Shown here one piece after another: positions 1 to 14,149 of a stretch of DNA of 64,000 bases (position 1 is its first letter; the number at the start of each line of letters is the position of its first letter). The notes below the pieces were generated by a model. It searched no databases. It had not been told where the DNA came from and saw only the letters and a program-made list of their open reading frames with translations. The translations under genes were made by a program, and so were the position numbers. This DNA comes from Streptomyces dangxiongensis (GTDB lineage Bacteria > Actinomycetota > Actinomycetes > Streptomycetales > Streptomycetaceae), in the NCBI RefSeq assembly GCF_003675325.1, contig NZ_CP033073.1, positions 1,054,001-1,118,000 on the forward strand. The letters run 5' to 3'.

Positions 1-3000
1 TGGAGGATGCCGAGGACGCGGCCGACGAGGCCGCGTACGCGTTCGGCGCTGACGACACCGTCGACGGCGTCGACGACCAGGACCTCCGGCATCGCCGCGC
101 CGGACCGCACCAGCTCCTCGATGTCCAGGGCCATGGTCACCGAGTGCGGGACGACCGCTGCGGCGTCAGCCATCATGTCAGCCGCCGACGCGGTCCATTC
201 GACGGCGAAGAGGGCGTCCGTGTCGCCGGAACCGGTCCGGCCTGCGGCCTTCACCTGCTCCTCCGCGACCGCGCGCAGGACGAGCGACTCGACCGAAGCG
301 ACGGGTGCGCCCTCGCCGTCGGCGAGTTCGATCGTGACCGACTCGGGTCCGGTGGGCGTCATGCGCACCCGCAGCGCGGTGGCGCCGGAGGCGTGCAGAG
401 TCATGCCGTTCCACGCGAACGGCAGGATGAGCTTGCCCTCCTCCGCCTTCCGCTCGGTGAAGGCTCCGCAGTGCAGGACCGCGTCGAGAAGCGCCGGGTG
501 CAGACCGAATCCGGCGACCGCCTCGGTGTCGTCCGCCGGGAGCGCGACCTCGGCGTAGATTTCGTCGCCGCGGGTCCACAGCGTCCTGAGCCCTTGGAAC
601 AGCGGCCCGTACCCGTATCCGGCGGTCGCCTGGTCCGCGTAGAAGCCGGTCAGGTCGACCGGCTGCGCGCCCTCAGGGGGCCAGACACCCCAGGCGGCAT
701 CGGCTGCCGATGCCGCCTCGCCCAGTTGTCCGCTGGCGTGGCGGGTCCATGGTGCGTCGGACTGCGCGTCGTCGGGCCGCGAGTACACCGCGACCGGCCG
801 CACCCCGGCGCCCGTGTCCTCTGCCACCGTGACCTGGACGCGTACCGCGCCCTCGTCCGGTATCACCAAGGGTGCTTCTATGACCAGTTCGCGCAGGGTT
901 CGCGCGCCGACCTCGTCGCCGGCGCGGATCGCGAGTTCCACCAGCGCGGCACCGGGCAGCAGGACCGTGCCGGACACGACATGGTCCGCCAGCCAGGGCT
1001 GGGCGGCGAGGGACAACCGGCCGGTGCACACCACACCGCCCGTGTCGGGGATTCCGACCACGGTGTCGAGCAGGGGGTGCCCGGCGGCCAGCGCGGGATC
1101 CCCTTCCGACAGCGTCGGGTTCAGCCAGAAGCGCTGGTGCTGGAAGGCGTACGTGGGCAGGTCCACACGGTGTGCGCCGGTGCGGGAGAACACCTGCTCC
1201 CAGTCGACGGCGACACCGCGCGTGTGCAGTTGCCCCACGGCGTTCAGCAGCGCGCGGTCCTCGCTGACGTCACGCCGCAGGGACGGCACGCAGTCCTCCG
1301 CCACCATCCCGGTGAGAATGCCGTCCGGGCCCAACTCCAGGAAGGTGGTGACCTTCTGGTCCTTCATGGCCCGCACGCCGTCGTGGAAACGGACCGTGCC
1401 GCGTACGTGCTCCACCCAGTACTCGGGCGAGCACAACCGCCCGGCGTCCGCCACCTCGCCGGTCAGGTTCGACACCACCGGCAGCGTCGGGGCGTTGTAG
1501 GTCAGCCCGGCCGCAACCTCACGGAAGGCCTCAAGCATCGGGTCCATCAACGACGAGTGGAACGCGTGCGACACCCTCAGCCGCTTCACCCGACGGCCGG
1601 GCAGGGCTTCGGTCACCGCCAGCACCGCACCCTCAGCACCCGACAGCACCAGGGAGGTCGGCCCGTTGACGGCGGCGATGCTCACACCGTCGCCGAGCAG
1701 CGGAAGAACGTCCTCCTCGGTGGCCTCCACCGCGACCATCACCCCACCGGCCGGCAGCGCCTGCATCAACCGGCCACGCGCGACGACCAGCGCCGCCGCA
1801 TCCTCCAGCGACCACACACCCGCCACATAAGCCGCCGCCACCTCACCGATGGAGTGACCGGCGAGACAGTGCGGGCGCACGCCCCAGGAGCGTACGAGGT
1901 GGAACAGCGCCACCTCGACCGCGAACAGCGCCGGCTGCGCGTACCCCGTCTCCTCCAGCAGCTCCCCGCCCTCGAAGACCACCGCCTTCAGCGACCGGCC
2001 GAGCTTCCCGTCGACGGCCGCACACACCTCATCGAACGCCTCGGCGAACACCGGGAAGGCGACGTACAGTTCACGCCCCATCCCCACCCGCTGCGACCCC
2101 TGCCCGGTGAACAGCACACCCAGACGGCCCGGCACCACACTCCCCGGGCGCACCTGCGCCAGACCCTCCCGCGCCTCCTCCACCGAACCCGCCACCACCA
2201 CCGCACGATGGTCGAACCGGGCACGGGATGTGGCCAGTGAGTAGGCCGTGTCCGTCAGGCTCAGATCGCGGTGCCGTTCCAGGTGTTCCGCGAGGCGCCG
2301 GGCCTGCGCGCTCACGGCGTCGGCTGTGCGGCCCGAGAGGATGAGAGGCACGCTTCCGCGTGTCACCGTCGGCTCCGGGGTCTCGTTCTCGACGGATTCG
2401 AGAACGACGTGGGCGTTGGTGCCGCTGATGCCGAAGGAGGAGACCGCGGCGCGACGCGGACGGCCCTCTGCCGCCGACCACTTCCGTGACTCCGTCAGCA
2501 GCTCCACCGCACCGGCCGACCAGTCGACCTTAGGAGTGGGCTCGTCGACGTGCAGTGTCTTCGGCAGCACGCCGTGCCGCATCGCCTGCACCATCTTGAT
2601 CACACCCGCGACGCCGGCCGCCGCCTGCGCATGACCGATGTTCGACTTCAACGAACCCAGCCACAACGGCTCGTCCCCGGCCCGCTCCTGGCCGTACGTG
2701 GCGATCAGCGCCTGCGCCTCGATCGGGTCACCCAGCGCCGTACCCGTACCGTGCGCTTCGACGACATCGATCTCGGACGCGGTCAGACCGGCGCTCGCCA
2801 GAGCCTGACGGATGACACGCTGCTGCGAGGGGCCGTTGGGGGCGGTGAGCCCGTTGGACGCGCCGTCCTGGTTCACGGCCGTGCCACGGACGACCGCCAG
2901 AACCTGGTGGCCGTTGCGCCGAGCGTCGGACAGGCGCTCCAGCAGGACGAGACTCACGCCCTCTGCCCACGCCGTACCGTCCGCGCCCGCCGCGAACGAC

Positions 3001-3734
3001 TTGCACCGTCCGTCCGGCGCGAGGCCTCCTTGACGCGAGAACTCGATGAAACTGCCCGGCCTGGCCATGACGGCCACACCGCCGGCCAGCGCGAGCGAGC
3101 ACTCACCGCCGCGCAGCGCCTGGACCGCCGAGTGCATCGCCACCAGCGACGAGGAACACGCCGTGTCCACCGTCACCGCCGGGCCCTCGAAACCGAAGGT
3201 GTACGCCACCCGGCCGGAGACGATGCTTCCGGCCGCCACGGCCGCCTCGTAGTCGTGGTACATCAGGCCGGCGAAAACGCCCGTACGGCTGCCCTTGAGC
3301 GCGGTCGGATCGATCCCGGCCCGCTCCAGCACCTCCCAGGACACCTCCAGCAGCAACCGCTGCTGCGGGTCCATGGCGAGGGCCTCACGCGGAGAGATCC
3401 CGAACAACGCCGGATCGAAATCCCCGGCGTCGTGGAGGAAGCCGCCCTCCCGGACGTAGGACTTCCCGGCCACGCCGGGAGTGGGGTCGTAGATCCGGTC
3501 GACATCCCAGCCCCGGTCCTCCGGGAACTGTGTGATGCCGTCGCGTTCCTCGGCCACCAACTGCCACAGATCCTCCGGTGAGGAGACACCACCGGGCAAC
3601 CGGCAGGCGGCGGACACGATAGCGATCGGTTCGGACGTGGCCGCGAGAGCCCTGTCGCGCTCCTCCTTGAGCTGCTCGTTCTCCATGAGAGAAGCGCGCA
3701 GTGCCGCGACGAGCTTGTCCTCGGACACAGACAT
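1..3734 (-). CDS. Type I PKS, extension module 7 (KS-AT-DH..., runs off window)
   Basis: This is the N-terminal 1,244 codons of a modular PKS that continues beyond base 1. In order it has a short coiled-coil docking segment (residues 1-35), a KS (Cys in [24 protein letters not shown]), an AT with malonyl-type motifs (GHSIGE, HAFHSSL), a DH with an intact [10 protein letters not shown] motif and LLDAVLHC, and the beginning of the structural part of a KR. The ATG at 3734 follows GGAGGAACTCAAGT. It lies 29 bp downstream of the preceding PKS gene, so it is in the same operon. No frame break is visible up to the edge. From its place in the assembly line it should form the C4=C5 double bond of a triene. 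Module 8, and an amide synthase that releases the macrolactam, are expected to the left. Confidence 0.9.
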   Translation of the reverse strand, partial: MSVSEDKLVAALRASLMENEQLKEERDRALAATSEPIAIVSAACRLPGGVSSPEDLWQLVAEERDGITQFPEDRGWDVDRIYDPTPGVAGKSYVREGGFLHDAGDFDPALFGISPREALAMDPQQRLLLEVSWEVLERAGIDPTALKGSRTGVFAGLMYHDYEAAVAAGSIVSGRVAYTFGFEGPAVTVDTACSSSLVAMHSAVQALRGGECSLALAGGVAVMARPGSFIEFSRQGGLAPDGRCKSFAAGADGTAWAEGVSLVLLERLSDARRNGHQVLAVVRGTAVNQDGASNGLTAPNGPSQQRVIRQALASAGLTASEIDVVEAHGTGTALGDPIEAQALIATYGQERAGDEPLWLGSLKSNIGHAQAAAGVAGVIKMVQAMRHGVLPKTLHVDEPTPKVDWSAGAVELLTESRKWSAAEGRPRRAAVSSFGISGTNAHVVLESVENETPEPTVTRGSVPLILSGRTADAVSAQARRLAEHLERHRDLSLTDTAYSLATSRARFDHRAVVVAGSVEEAREGLAQVRPGSVVPGRLGVLFTGQGSQRVGMGRELYVAFPVFAEAFDEVCAAVDGKLGRSLKAVVFEGGELLEETGYAQPALFAVEVALFHLVRSWGVRPHCLAGHSIGEVAAAYVAGVWSLEDAAALVVARGRLMQALPAGGVMVAVEATEEDVLPLLGDGVSIAAVNGPTSLVLSGAEGAVLAVTEALPGRRVKRLRVSHAFHSSLMDPMLEAFREVAAGLTYNAPTLPVVSNLTGEVADAGRLCSPEYWVEHVRGTVRFHDGVRAMKDQKVTTFLELGPDGILTGMVAEDCVPSLRRDVSEDRALLNAVGQLHTRGVAVDWEQVFSRTGAHRVDLPTYAFQHQRFWLNPTLSEGDPALAAGHPLLDTVVGIPDTGGVVCTGRLSLAAQPWLADHVVSGTVLLPGAALVELAIRAGDEVGARTLRELVIEAPLVIPDEGAVRVQVTVAEDTGAGVRPVAVYSRPDDAQSDAPWTRHASGQLGEAASAADAAWGVWPPEGAQPVDLTGFYADQATAGYGYGPLFQGLRTLWTRGDEIYAEVALPADDTEAVAGFGLHPALLDAVLHCGAFTERKAEEGKLILPFAWNGMTLHASGATALRVRMTPTGPESVTIELADGEGAPVASVESLVLRAVAEEQVKAAGRTGSGDTDALFAVEWTASAADMMADAAAVVPHSVTMALDIEELVRSGAAMPEVLVVDAVDGVVSAERVRGLVGRVLGIL

Positions 3735-3763
3735 ACTTGAGTTCCTCCGTAGCCGCGACGGGC

Positions 3764-6700
3764 TCAGTCGTTGGTGTTGCCCATCGCGCGTTCGATGAGG
3801 TCGGCGACGTCCATATCGGCGATCAGGCTCGACGCGTTCTGCTGTGCTTCCGAAGGGGCGGGCTTGCCGGCGCCGGGGGCCGCAGCCGCAAGCGGCAGCA
3901 ACTGCCGTAGTACCCCCAGCTCTTGGAGCCGCTTCAGTGATACCGAGGCAAGGGCCTTGCGCAGCCCGGCCTCGTCGACGTCCGCGAGGTCCAGCGCTCC
4001 GGTCGCCGTGTCCGTGACCAGTTCCGCGCGCAGATGCTCGGTGATCGCGGCGGGGGACGGATAGTCGAAGATCAGCGTGGCCGGCAGCCGCAGACCCGTC
4101 GCCGCGTCCAACCGGTTGCGCAGCTCCACCGCGGTCAGCGAGTCGAAGCCCAGCTCGCTGAACGCCTGTCCGGGCACGATGCTCTCGGCGTCGGCATGCC
4201 CCAGCACCAAGGCGACCTCACCGCGGACCAGGTCCAGCAGCATTTCTGTCTGCTCCTCCCCCGGCAGCACCGCCAGCCGGTCCGCAAGGGAGTCGACAGG
4301 GATGGGGCCGCCGGTGGAGGCGGCACGTCGGGGTGGACGGACCAGGCCCCTCAGCATGGGAGCCAGCCGGTCGGCGGCGGCCTGTTCGGTGAGGGCCGCG
4401 AGGTCGAACTTGGCCGCGACGAGGGCTGGTTCGTCGGCGGTCAGGCCGACGTCGAACAGTGCCATGCCCTCCTCGACGGACAGAGCCCGGATACCACCAC
4501 GGCTCATACGCGCCTGATCGGACGCTCCCAGCGAGCCCGTCATCGCGCTCGCCTCACCCCACAACCCCCACGCCAGCGACACAGCGGGCAGACCCTGCCC
4601 ACGACGCCAGCAAGCGAAAGCATCCAAAAACGCATTCGCCGCCGAATAATTCCCCTGACCCGGACCACCCAGCACACCGGACGCGGAGGAATACAACACG
4701 AACGCATCCAGCTCCAGACCGCTGGTCAACTCATGCAGTGCCAGTACCGCGTCAACCTTGGGACGCAACACCGCAGCCAACCGCTCCGCCGTCAGACTCC
4801 CGATCACACCGTCATCCAGCACACCAGCGGTATGCACCACACCCGACAACGGCGCCCCAACGGGAACACAGGCCAACACGCCGGCCAACTGCACACGGTC
4901 AGCCACATCACACGCCGCCACCGTCACCACGGCACCGGCCTGCTCCAACTCGGCCTTCAGCGCCACCGCACCCGGAGCATCAAGCCCCCGCCTGCTGGTC
5001 AACACCAGACTCCGCACACCATGCGCCCCGACCAGATGCCCAACCACACCACCACGCGTGCCGGTACCACCCGTGACAAGGACCGTCCCACCAGGCCGGA
5101 ACACCGATCCACCCGAAGCCGCCACCGCAGCACGCACCAGCCGCGGCACGAACACCTCACCCGAGCGCACCACCACCTGCGACTCACCCGACGCCACCAC
5201 ACCCGCCACCACACCAGCGTCCAAGCCGGTATCCGGGTCCACGTCCATCAGGACGACACGGCCCGGATTCTCCGCCTGCGCCGAACGCACCAAACCCCAC
5301 ACCCCGGCCACCACCGGATCACCCACACCACCCCCGACACCCACCGCACCCCGCGTCACCACCACCAGCACACCCTCCCGCGACGACGCAAGGAAGGACT
5401 GCACAACCGACAACGCCTCGGCCGTCACAGCGCGCACGCCTTCGGCATCCAACACCGCCGCCCCGACCTCGAACACCTCCACCACACCGGCATCCGCATC
5501 CACAGACACCGGCACACCAGACCACTCCACCCGCAACAACGACCCACCACCGCCGGACACCCTCAACTGCTCCTGCGGTATCTCACGCAGGACGAGCGAC
5601 TCCACCGACGCCACCGGAGCACCCTCACCGTCGGCCAGCTCCAGCGAAAGCGAATCCGCACCCGAGGACGACAACCGGATCCGCAACGACGACGCCCCCG
5701 AAGCGTGCAGCGACACCCCACTCCACGCGAACGGCAGGAACAGACCGCCACCCTCGGACTCCGCCGCACCCGAGAAAGCCCCGGCATGCAGCGCCGCGTC
5801 CAACAGCGCCGGATGCAGACCGAACCCGGCCGCCGTGTCCACCTCACTCGACGGCAACACCGCCTCGGCGAACACCTCATCCCCACACCGCCACACCGCA
5901 CGCAGCCCCCGGAACACCGGCCCATAGCCATACCCACGGCCGGCCAACTCCTCGTACAACCGCGACACATCCACCGCCACCGCACCCTCCGGCGGCCACA
6001 CCGCAAAACCAGCACCAACTGCTGATGGGTCGTCGCCCAGTTGTCCGCTGGCGTGGCGGGTCCACGGTGCGTCGGACTGCGCGTCGTCGGGCCGCGAGTA
6101 CACCGCGACCGGCCGCACACCACCGCCCGTGTCCTCACCGACCGTGACCTGCACCCGGACGGCACCCTCGTCCGGGATAACCAGGGGCGCTTCTATGACC
6201 AGTTCGCGCAAGGTTCGCGCGCCGACCTCGTCGCCGGCGCGGATCGCGAGTTCCACCAGCGCGGCGCCCGGCAACAACACCACACCCGACACGATGTGAT
6301 CGGCCAACCACGGTTGCCCGGCAACAGACAGCCGACCAGTGCACACAACGCCACCGGTCTCGGGAACACTGACCACCGAGTCCAGCAACGGGTGTTCAGC
6401 CGCCAGTGCAGGGTCACCGGCCGAAAGGTTGGAGTTCAGCCAGAAACGCTGGTGCTGGAAGGCGTACGTGGGCAGGTCCACGCGGCGTGCGTCCCGGCCG
6501 GCGAAGACCTGCTCCCAGTCGACGGCGACACCGCGCGTGTGCAACTGCCCGAGAGCGGCCAGCAGAGCCCGCTCCTCGCCGACGTCACGCCGCAGCGACG
6601 GCACGCAGTCCTCCGCCACCATCCCGGTCAGGATGCCGTCCGGACCCAACTCCAGGAACGTGGTGACACCTTCATCCCGCAACGCCCGCACACCGTCGTG

Positions 6701-9700
6701 GAAGCGCACCGTGCCGCGTACGTGCTCCACCCAGTACTCGGGCGAGCACAACCGCCCGGCGTCCGCCACCTCACCCGTCACGTTCGACACCACCGGCAGC
6801 GTCGGGGCGTTGTACGTCAGCCCGGCCGCAACCTCACGGAAGGCCTCAAGCATCGGGTCCATCAACGACGAATGGAACGCGTGCGACACCCTCAGCCGCT
6901 TCACCCGACGGCCGGGCAGCGCTTCGGTCACCGCCAGCACCGTACCCTCAGCACCCGACAGCACCAGGGAGGTCGGCCCGTTGACGGCGGCGATGCTCAC
7001 ACCGTCCGACAGCAGCGGCACGACCTCCGCTTCCGTGGCCTCCAACGCGACCATCACCCCACCGGCCGGCAACGCCTGCATCAACCGGCCACGCGCCACG
7101 ACCAGCGCCGCCGCATCCTCCAGCGACCACACACCCGCCACATAGGCGGCCGTCACCTCACCGATGGAGTGACCGGCGAGACAGTGCGGGCGCACGCCCC
7201 AGGAGCGTACGAGGTGGTACAGCGCCACCTCGACCGCGAACAGCGCCGGCTGCGCGTACCCCGTCTCCTCCAGCAGCTCCCCGCCCTCGAAGACCACCGC
7301 CTTCAGTGAGCGGCCGAGCTTCCCGTCGACGGCCGCACACACCTCATCGAACGCCTCGGCGAACACCGGGAAGGCGACGTACAGTTCACGCCCCATCCCC
7401 ACCCGTTGCGACCCCTGCCCGGTGAACAGCACACCCAGACGGCCAGAGGAAGCCGTCTGCGGACGTAACACCGCGAGACCCTCCCGCGCCCTCCTCCACC
7501 GACTCGGCGATGACCACGGCACGATGGTCGAAGTGGGTCCGGGTCGTCGCCAGCGAGTACGCCACGTCGGTGAGAGGCACGTCCTGAGCGGAGTCCAGGT
7601 AGGACGACAGCGCGTCGGCCTGAGCCCGTACCGCCTCCTGCGACTTCCCGGACACCAGCAACGGCACCACACCGTCGGGAACCACCGCACGCTCCACCAC
7701 CGGCTCAGCCTCGGCAGCCTCCAGAATCACGTGCGCATTCGTCCCACTGATACCGAAGGAGGAGATGGCCGCGCGACGCGGACGCCCCTCCGTCATCGGC
7801 CACTTCCGTGACTCCGTCAGCAGCTCCACCGCACCGGCCGACCAGTCGACCTTAGGAGTGGGCTCGTCGACGTGCAGTGTCTTCGGCAGCACGCCGTGCC
7901 GCATCGCCTGCACCATCTTGATCACACCCGCCACACCGGCCGCCGCCTGCGCATGACCGATGTTCGACTTCAACGAACCCAGCCACAACGGCTCGTCCCC
8001 GGCCCGCTCCTGGCCGTACGTGGCGATCAGCGCCTGCGCCTCGATCGGGTCACCCAGCGCCGTACCCGTACCATGCGCCTCCACCACGTCCACGCCGGCC
8101 GCCGACAGACCGGCACTCGCCAACGCCTGACGGATCACCCGCTGCTGCGACGGACCGTTCGGCGCCGTGATGCCGTTCGACGCACCGTCCTGGTTCACGG
8201 CCGTGCCACGCACGACCGCAAGGACCTGATGACCGTTGCGCCGCGCGTCCGACAGACGCTCGAGAAGCAGCAGGCCCACACCCTCTGCCCACGCCGTTCC
8301 GTCCGCACCCGCAGCGAACGACTTGCACCGTCCGTCCACCGCCAGGCCCCGCTGCCTTGAGAACTGCACGAACGCGATGGGCGTGGACATCACGGCGACA
8401 CCGCCGGCCAGCGCGAGCGAGCACTCGCCGTTGCGCAGCGCTTGGACCGCGGAGTGCATCGCCACCAGCGACGACGAGCAGGCGGTGTCCACCGTCACGG
8501 AGGGGCCCTCGAGCCCGAGGGTGTACGAGACGCGGCCGGAGACAAGGCTGCCTGCGGCGACCGCCTCGCTGTAGTCGTGGTACATGGCGCCTGCGAAGAC
8601 GCCCGTGCGGCTGCCCTTCAGCACGGTCGGATCGATCCCGGCCCGCTCCAGCACCTCCCACGACACCTCCAGCAACAACCGCTGCTGCGGATCCATCGCA
8701 AGCGCCTCACGCGGCGAAATCCCGAAGAACCCCGGATCGAACTCCCCCGCACCATGAAGAAACCCACCATGGCGCACCATCGACTTACCGACCTTCTCAG
8801 GATCAGGATCGAACAACCGCGACACATCCCAGCCCCGGTCCTCCGGAAACTCCGTAATCCCGTCCCGACCCTCCACCACCATCCGCCACAGATCCTCCGG
8901 CGAACCCACCCCACCCGGAAGACGACACCCCATCGCCACAACCGCGATCGCATCCTCCGACACCCCGCCGACCGACACCCCCCGCCCAGCCACCGGCCCA
9001 ACCGCAACCTCTCCCCCCACCAACTCCACACGCAAGAACTCCGCCAGCACACCCGGCGACGGATAATCAAAAATCAACGTCGCCGACAACCGAAGCCCCG
9101 TCACGGCATTCAACCGGTTACGCAGCTCCACCGCCGTCAACGAATCAAAACCCAGATCACTGAACGCCTGCCCCGCACCGATACTCCCCGCACCCGCATG
9201 CCCCAGCACCACCGCCACCTCACCCGACACCAACTCCAAAAGCATGCGCTTCTGCTCGTCGACCGTGAGTGACGTCAATCGGCTGTTCAACGGAGTTCCG
9301 GCGGCGCCGCCCGTGCCGGAAGCCGCAGTGCGACGCGGCCTACGAACCAGACCCCGCAGCATCGACGGCACCTCGGCCGTAACCACTTGCTCGGTGAGGG
9401 CCGCGAGGTCGAACTTGGCTGCGACGAGGGCTGGTTCGTCGGCGGTCAGGCCGGCGTCGAACAGTGCCATGCCCTCCTCGACGGACAGAGCCCGGATACC
9501 ACCACGGCTCATACGCGCCTGATCGGACGCTCCCAGCGAGCCCGTCATCGCGCTCGCCTCACCCCACAACCCCCACGCCAGCGACACAGCGGGCAGACCC
9601 TGCCCACGACGCCAGCAAGCGAAAGCATCCAAAAACGCATTCGCCGCCGAATAATTCCCCTGACCCGGACCACCCAGCACACCGGACGCGGAGGAATACA

Positions 9701-12700
9701 ACACGAACGCATCCAGCTCCAGACCGCTGGTCAACTCATGCAGTGCCAGTACCGCGTCAACCTTGGGACGCAACACCGCAGCCAACCGCTCCGCCGTCAG
9801 ACTCCCGATCACACCGTCATCCAGCACACCAGCGGTATGCACCACACCCGACAACGGCGCCCCAACGGGAACACAGGCCAACACGCCGGCCAACTGCACA
9901 CGGTCAGCCACATCACACGCCGCCACCGTCACCACGGCACCGGCCTGCTCCAACTCGGCCTTCAGCGCCACCGCACCAGGCGCGTCGAGTCCCCGCCTGC
10001 TGGTCAACACCAGACTCCGCACACCATGCGCCCCGACCAGATGCCGGGCAACCACACCACCCAGCGTGCCGGTACCACCCGTGACAAGGACCGTCCCACC
10101 AGGCCGGAACACCGATCCACCCGAAGCCGCCACCGCAGCACGCACCAGCCGCGGCACGAACACCTCACCCGAGCGCACCACCACCTGCGACTCACCCGAC
10201 GCCACCACACCCGCCACCACACCAGCGTCCAAGCCGGTGCCCAGGCCGGTATCCGGGTCCACGTCCATCAGGACGACACGGCCCGGATTCTCCGCCTGCG
10301 CCGAACGCACCAAACCCCACACCCCGGCCACCACCGGATCACCCACACCACCCCCGACACCCACCGCACCCCGCGTCACCACCACCAGCACACCCTCCCG
10401 CGACGACGCAAGGAAGGACTGCACAACCGACAACGCCTCGGCCGTCACAGCGCGCACGCCTTCGGCATCCAACACCGCCGCCCCGACCTCGAACACCTCC
10501 ACCACACCGGCATCCGCATCCACAGACACCGGCACACCAGACCACTCCACCCGCAACAACGACCCACCACCGCCGGAACCCTCAACTGCTCCTGCGGTAT
10601 CTCACGCAGGACGAGCGACTCCACCGACGCCACCGGAGCCCCTCACCGTCGGCCAGCTCCAGCGAAAGCGAATCCGCACCCGAGGACGACAACCGGATCC
10701 GCAACGACGACGCCCCCGAAGCGTGCAGCGACACCCCACTCCACGCGAACGGCAGGAACAGACCGCCACCCTCGGACTCCGCCGCACCCGAGAAAGCCCC
10801 GGCATGCAGCGCCGCGTCCAACAGCGCCGGATGCAGACCGAACCCGGCCGCCGTGTCCACCTCACTCGACGGCAACACCGCCTCGGCGAACACTCTCCCC
10901 ACACCGCCACCGCCGCAGCCCCCGGAACACGGCCCATAGCCATACCCACGGCCGGCCAACTCCTCGTACAACCGCGACACATCCACCGCCACCGCACCCT
11001 CCGGCGGCCACACCGCAAAACCAGCACCAGATGCCGGCGCATCCTCATCGAGCAACCCACTCGCATGACGCACCCACGGCGCACCGGACCCTGCGTCATC
11101 GGACCGCGTGTACACCCCAACCGGCCGCACACCACCGCCCGTGTCCTCACCGACCGTGACCTGCACCCGGACGGCACCCTCGTCCGGGATCACCAGGGGC
11201 GCTTCTATGACCAGTTCGCGCAGGGTTCGCGCGCCGACCTCGTCGCCGGCGCGGATCGCGAGTTCCACCAGCGCGGCACCGGGCAGCAGGACCGTGCCGG
11301 ACACGACATGGTCCGCCAGCCAGGGCTGGGCGGCGAGGGACAACCGGCCGGTGCACACCACACCGCCCGTGTCGGGGATTCCGACCACGGTGTCGAGCAG
11401 GGGGTGCCCGGCGGCCAGCGCGGGATCCCCTTCCGACAGAGTCGGGCTCAGCCAGAAACGCTGGTGCTGGAAGGCGTACGTGGGCAGGTCCACGCGGCGT
11501 GCATCCCGGCCGGCGAAGACCTGCTCCCAGTCGACGGCGACACCGCGCGTGTGCAGTTGCCCCACGGCGTTCAGCAGCGCGCGGTCCTCGCTGACGTCAC
11601 GCCGCAGGGACGGTACGCAGTCCTCCGCCACCATCCCGGTGAGAATGCCGTCCGGACCCAACTCCAGAAAGGTGGTGACCTTCTGGTCCTTCATGGCCCG
11701 CACGCCGTCGTGGAAACGGACCGTGCCGCGTACGTGCTCCACCCAGTACTCGGGCGAACACAACCGCCCGGCGTCCGCCACCTCACCCGTCACGTTCGAC
11801 ACCACCGGCAGCGTCGGGGCGTTGTACGTCAGCCCGGCCGCAACCTCACGGAAGGCCTCCAGCATCGGGTCCATCAACGGCGAGTGGAACGCGTGCGACA
11901 CCCTCAGCCGCTTCACCCGACGACCCTCGAAACGGGCCACCACCGACTCGACCGCACCCTCAGCACCCGACAGCACCAGGGAGGTCGGCCCGTTGACGGC
12001 GGCGATGCTCACACCGTCCGACAGCAGCGGCACGACCTCCGCTTCCGTGGCCTCCAACGCGACCATCACCCCACCGGCCGGCAACGCCTGCATCAACCGG
12101 CCACGCGCCACGACCAGCGCCGCCGCATCCTCCAGCGACCACACACCCGCCACATAAGCCGCCGCCACCTCACCGATGGAGTGACCGGCGAGACAGTGCG
12201 GGCGCACGCCCCAGGAGCGTACGAGGTGGTACAGCGCCACCTCGACCGCGAACAGCGCCGGCTGCGCGTACCCCGTCTCCTCCAGCAGCTCCCCGCCCTC
12301 GAAGACCACCGCCTTCAGTGAGCGGCCGAGCTTCCCGTCGACGGCCGCACACACCTCATCGAACGCCTCGGCGAACACCGGGAAGGCGACGTACAGTTCA
12401 CGCCCCATCCCCACCCGTTGCGACCCCTGCCCGGTGAACAGCACACCCAGACGGCCAGAGGAAGCCGTCTGCGGACGTAACACCGCGAGACCCTCCCGCG
12501 CCTCCTCCACCGACTCGGCGATGACCACGGCACGATGGTCGAAGTGGGTCCGGGTCGTCGCCAGCGAGTACGCCACGTCGGTGAGAGGCACGTCCTGAGC
12601 GGAGTCCAGGTAGGACGACAGCGCGTCGGCCTGAGCCCGTACCGCCTCCTGCGACTTCCCGGACACCAGCAACGGCACCACACCCTCGGGAACCACCGCA

Positions 12701-14106
12701 CGCTCCACCACCGGCTCAGCCTCGGCAGCCTCCAGAATCACGTGCGCATTCGTCCCACTGATACCGAACGCCGACACACCCGCACGACGCGGACGGCCCG
12801 TCTCAGGCCACTCCCGCGACTCCGTCAGCAACTCCACCGCACCCGCCGACCAGTCCACCTTCGGCGACGGCTCATCCACATGCAGCGTCTTCGGCAGCAC
12901 ACCGTGCCGCATCGCCTCCACCATCTTGATCACACCCGCCACACCCGCAGTGGCCTGGGTGTGGCCGAGGTTCGACTTCACCGAGCCCAGCCAAAGCGGG
13001 CGGTCCGCCGGACGGCCCTGGCCGTACGTGGCGATCAGCGCCTGCGCCTCGATCGGGTCGCCCAGCGACGTACCCGTACCGTGCGCCTCCACCGCGTCGA
13101 TGTCCGTGGCGAGGAGCCCGGAATTGGCCAGCGCCTGACGGATGACGCGTCGTTGCGAGGGGCCGTTCGGGGCGGTGAGGCCGTTGGACGCGCCGTCCTG
13201 GTTCACGGCCGTGCCACGGACGACCGCCAGGACCTGATGACCGTTGCGCCGCGCGTCGGACAGGCGCTCGAGCAGGAGCAGGCCTACGCCCTCGGCCCAC
13301 GCCGTTCCGTCCGCGCCCGCAGCGAAGGCCTTGCAGCGCGCGTCAGCCGCCAGGCCCCTCTGCCGGGAGAAAGCCACGAAGGCGCCCGGCGTGGCCATCA
13401 CGGACACACCGCCGGCCAGGGCGAGCGAGCACTCGCCGCTGCGCAGTGCCTGGGCGGCCAGATGGATGGCGACCAGCGACGACGAGCACGCCGTGTCGAT
13501 GGAGACGGCGGGACCCTCGAAGCCGAAGGCGTACGAGACCCGGCCGGAGGTGACCGCGCCGGCACTGCCCGTCAGGGCGTAGCCCTCGGCAGTGGACTCC
13601 CCGCTTTCGAGGCTGGGGATGTAGTCCTGGGGCTTGGTACCGGCGAACACACCCACGTTGCGACCGCGCAGCGACGTCGGGTCGATGCCGGCCCGCTCGA
13701 AGACCTCCCACGACGTCTCCAGCAGCAGCCGCTGCTGCGGGTCCATCGCCACCGCCTCACGCGGGCTGATCCCGAAGAAGGCGGCGTCGAAGTCGGCGGC
13801 GTCCGTCACGAAGCCGCCCTCCCTGACGTACGACTTCCCGGGACGCTCCGGGTCCGGGTCGTACAACCCCTGCACGTCCCAGCCTCGGTCGGTCGGGAAC
13901 GACGAGATCCCGTCGTGGCCCGCGGCGACCAGCTCCCACAGGTCATCGGGTGAGGACACACCTCCCGGAAGACGGCATCCCATGGCGACGATCGCGATCG
14001 GTTCCGTCCTCTCGGACTCGACCTCGCGCAGCCGCTTGCGCGCCTGGCTGAGATCGGCGAGGGCACGCTTGAGGTAGTCGCGCAGCTTGGCGTCGTTCGT
14101 GGTCAT
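3764..14106 (-). CDS. Type I PKS, modules 5 and 6 (KS-AT-DH-KR-ACP twice), frame interrupted
   Basis: This is a bimodular PKS that begins [14 protein letters not shown] at 14106 and stops at 3764. Module 5 has KS (IDTACSSSL), malonyl AT (GHSIGE, HAFHSP), DH ([10 protein letters not shown]), KR with an LDD motif (B type) and an ACP ([10 protein letters not shown] near 9140). Module 6 repeats KS (VDTACSSSL near 8480), malonyl AT, DH ([10 protein letters not shown]), KR (LDD) and ACP (near 4140), and ends in a docking tail. The reading frame changes at about 10640, 10578 and 7497. Between 10890 and 10925 several small deletions net to minus 6 bases. Each difference is visible against the near-identical copy in the sister module, so I treat the gene as intact with sequence errors. 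Predicted role: C8=C9 and C6=C7 E-alkenes of the triene. The module 6 KR has an altered NADPH loop. Confidence 0.85.
4350..5590 (-). repeat. KR plus structural-KR repeat, copy in module 6
   Basis: One of three almost identical stretches of about 1.2 kb (the others are near 9390-10600 and 14733-15975) that cover the KR catalytic and structural subdomains and the end of the DH. This copy differs by a short set of indels near 5040-5065, which removes one residue and changes Leu to Arg in the NADPH-binding loop. Confidence 0.85.
9390..10600 (-). repeat. KR plus structural-KR repeat, copy in module 5
   Basis: Second copy of the KR repeat. It carries a 12-bp in-frame duplication near 10230 (GLGT inserted). 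At its upstream end it runs into the cluster of small deletions at 10572-10640 that shift the frame. Confidence 0.85.
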
Positions 14107-14149
14107 CGGCAGTCTTTCTGCTCAGCAGGTGTGGGGGGCGGCGCCGCTG

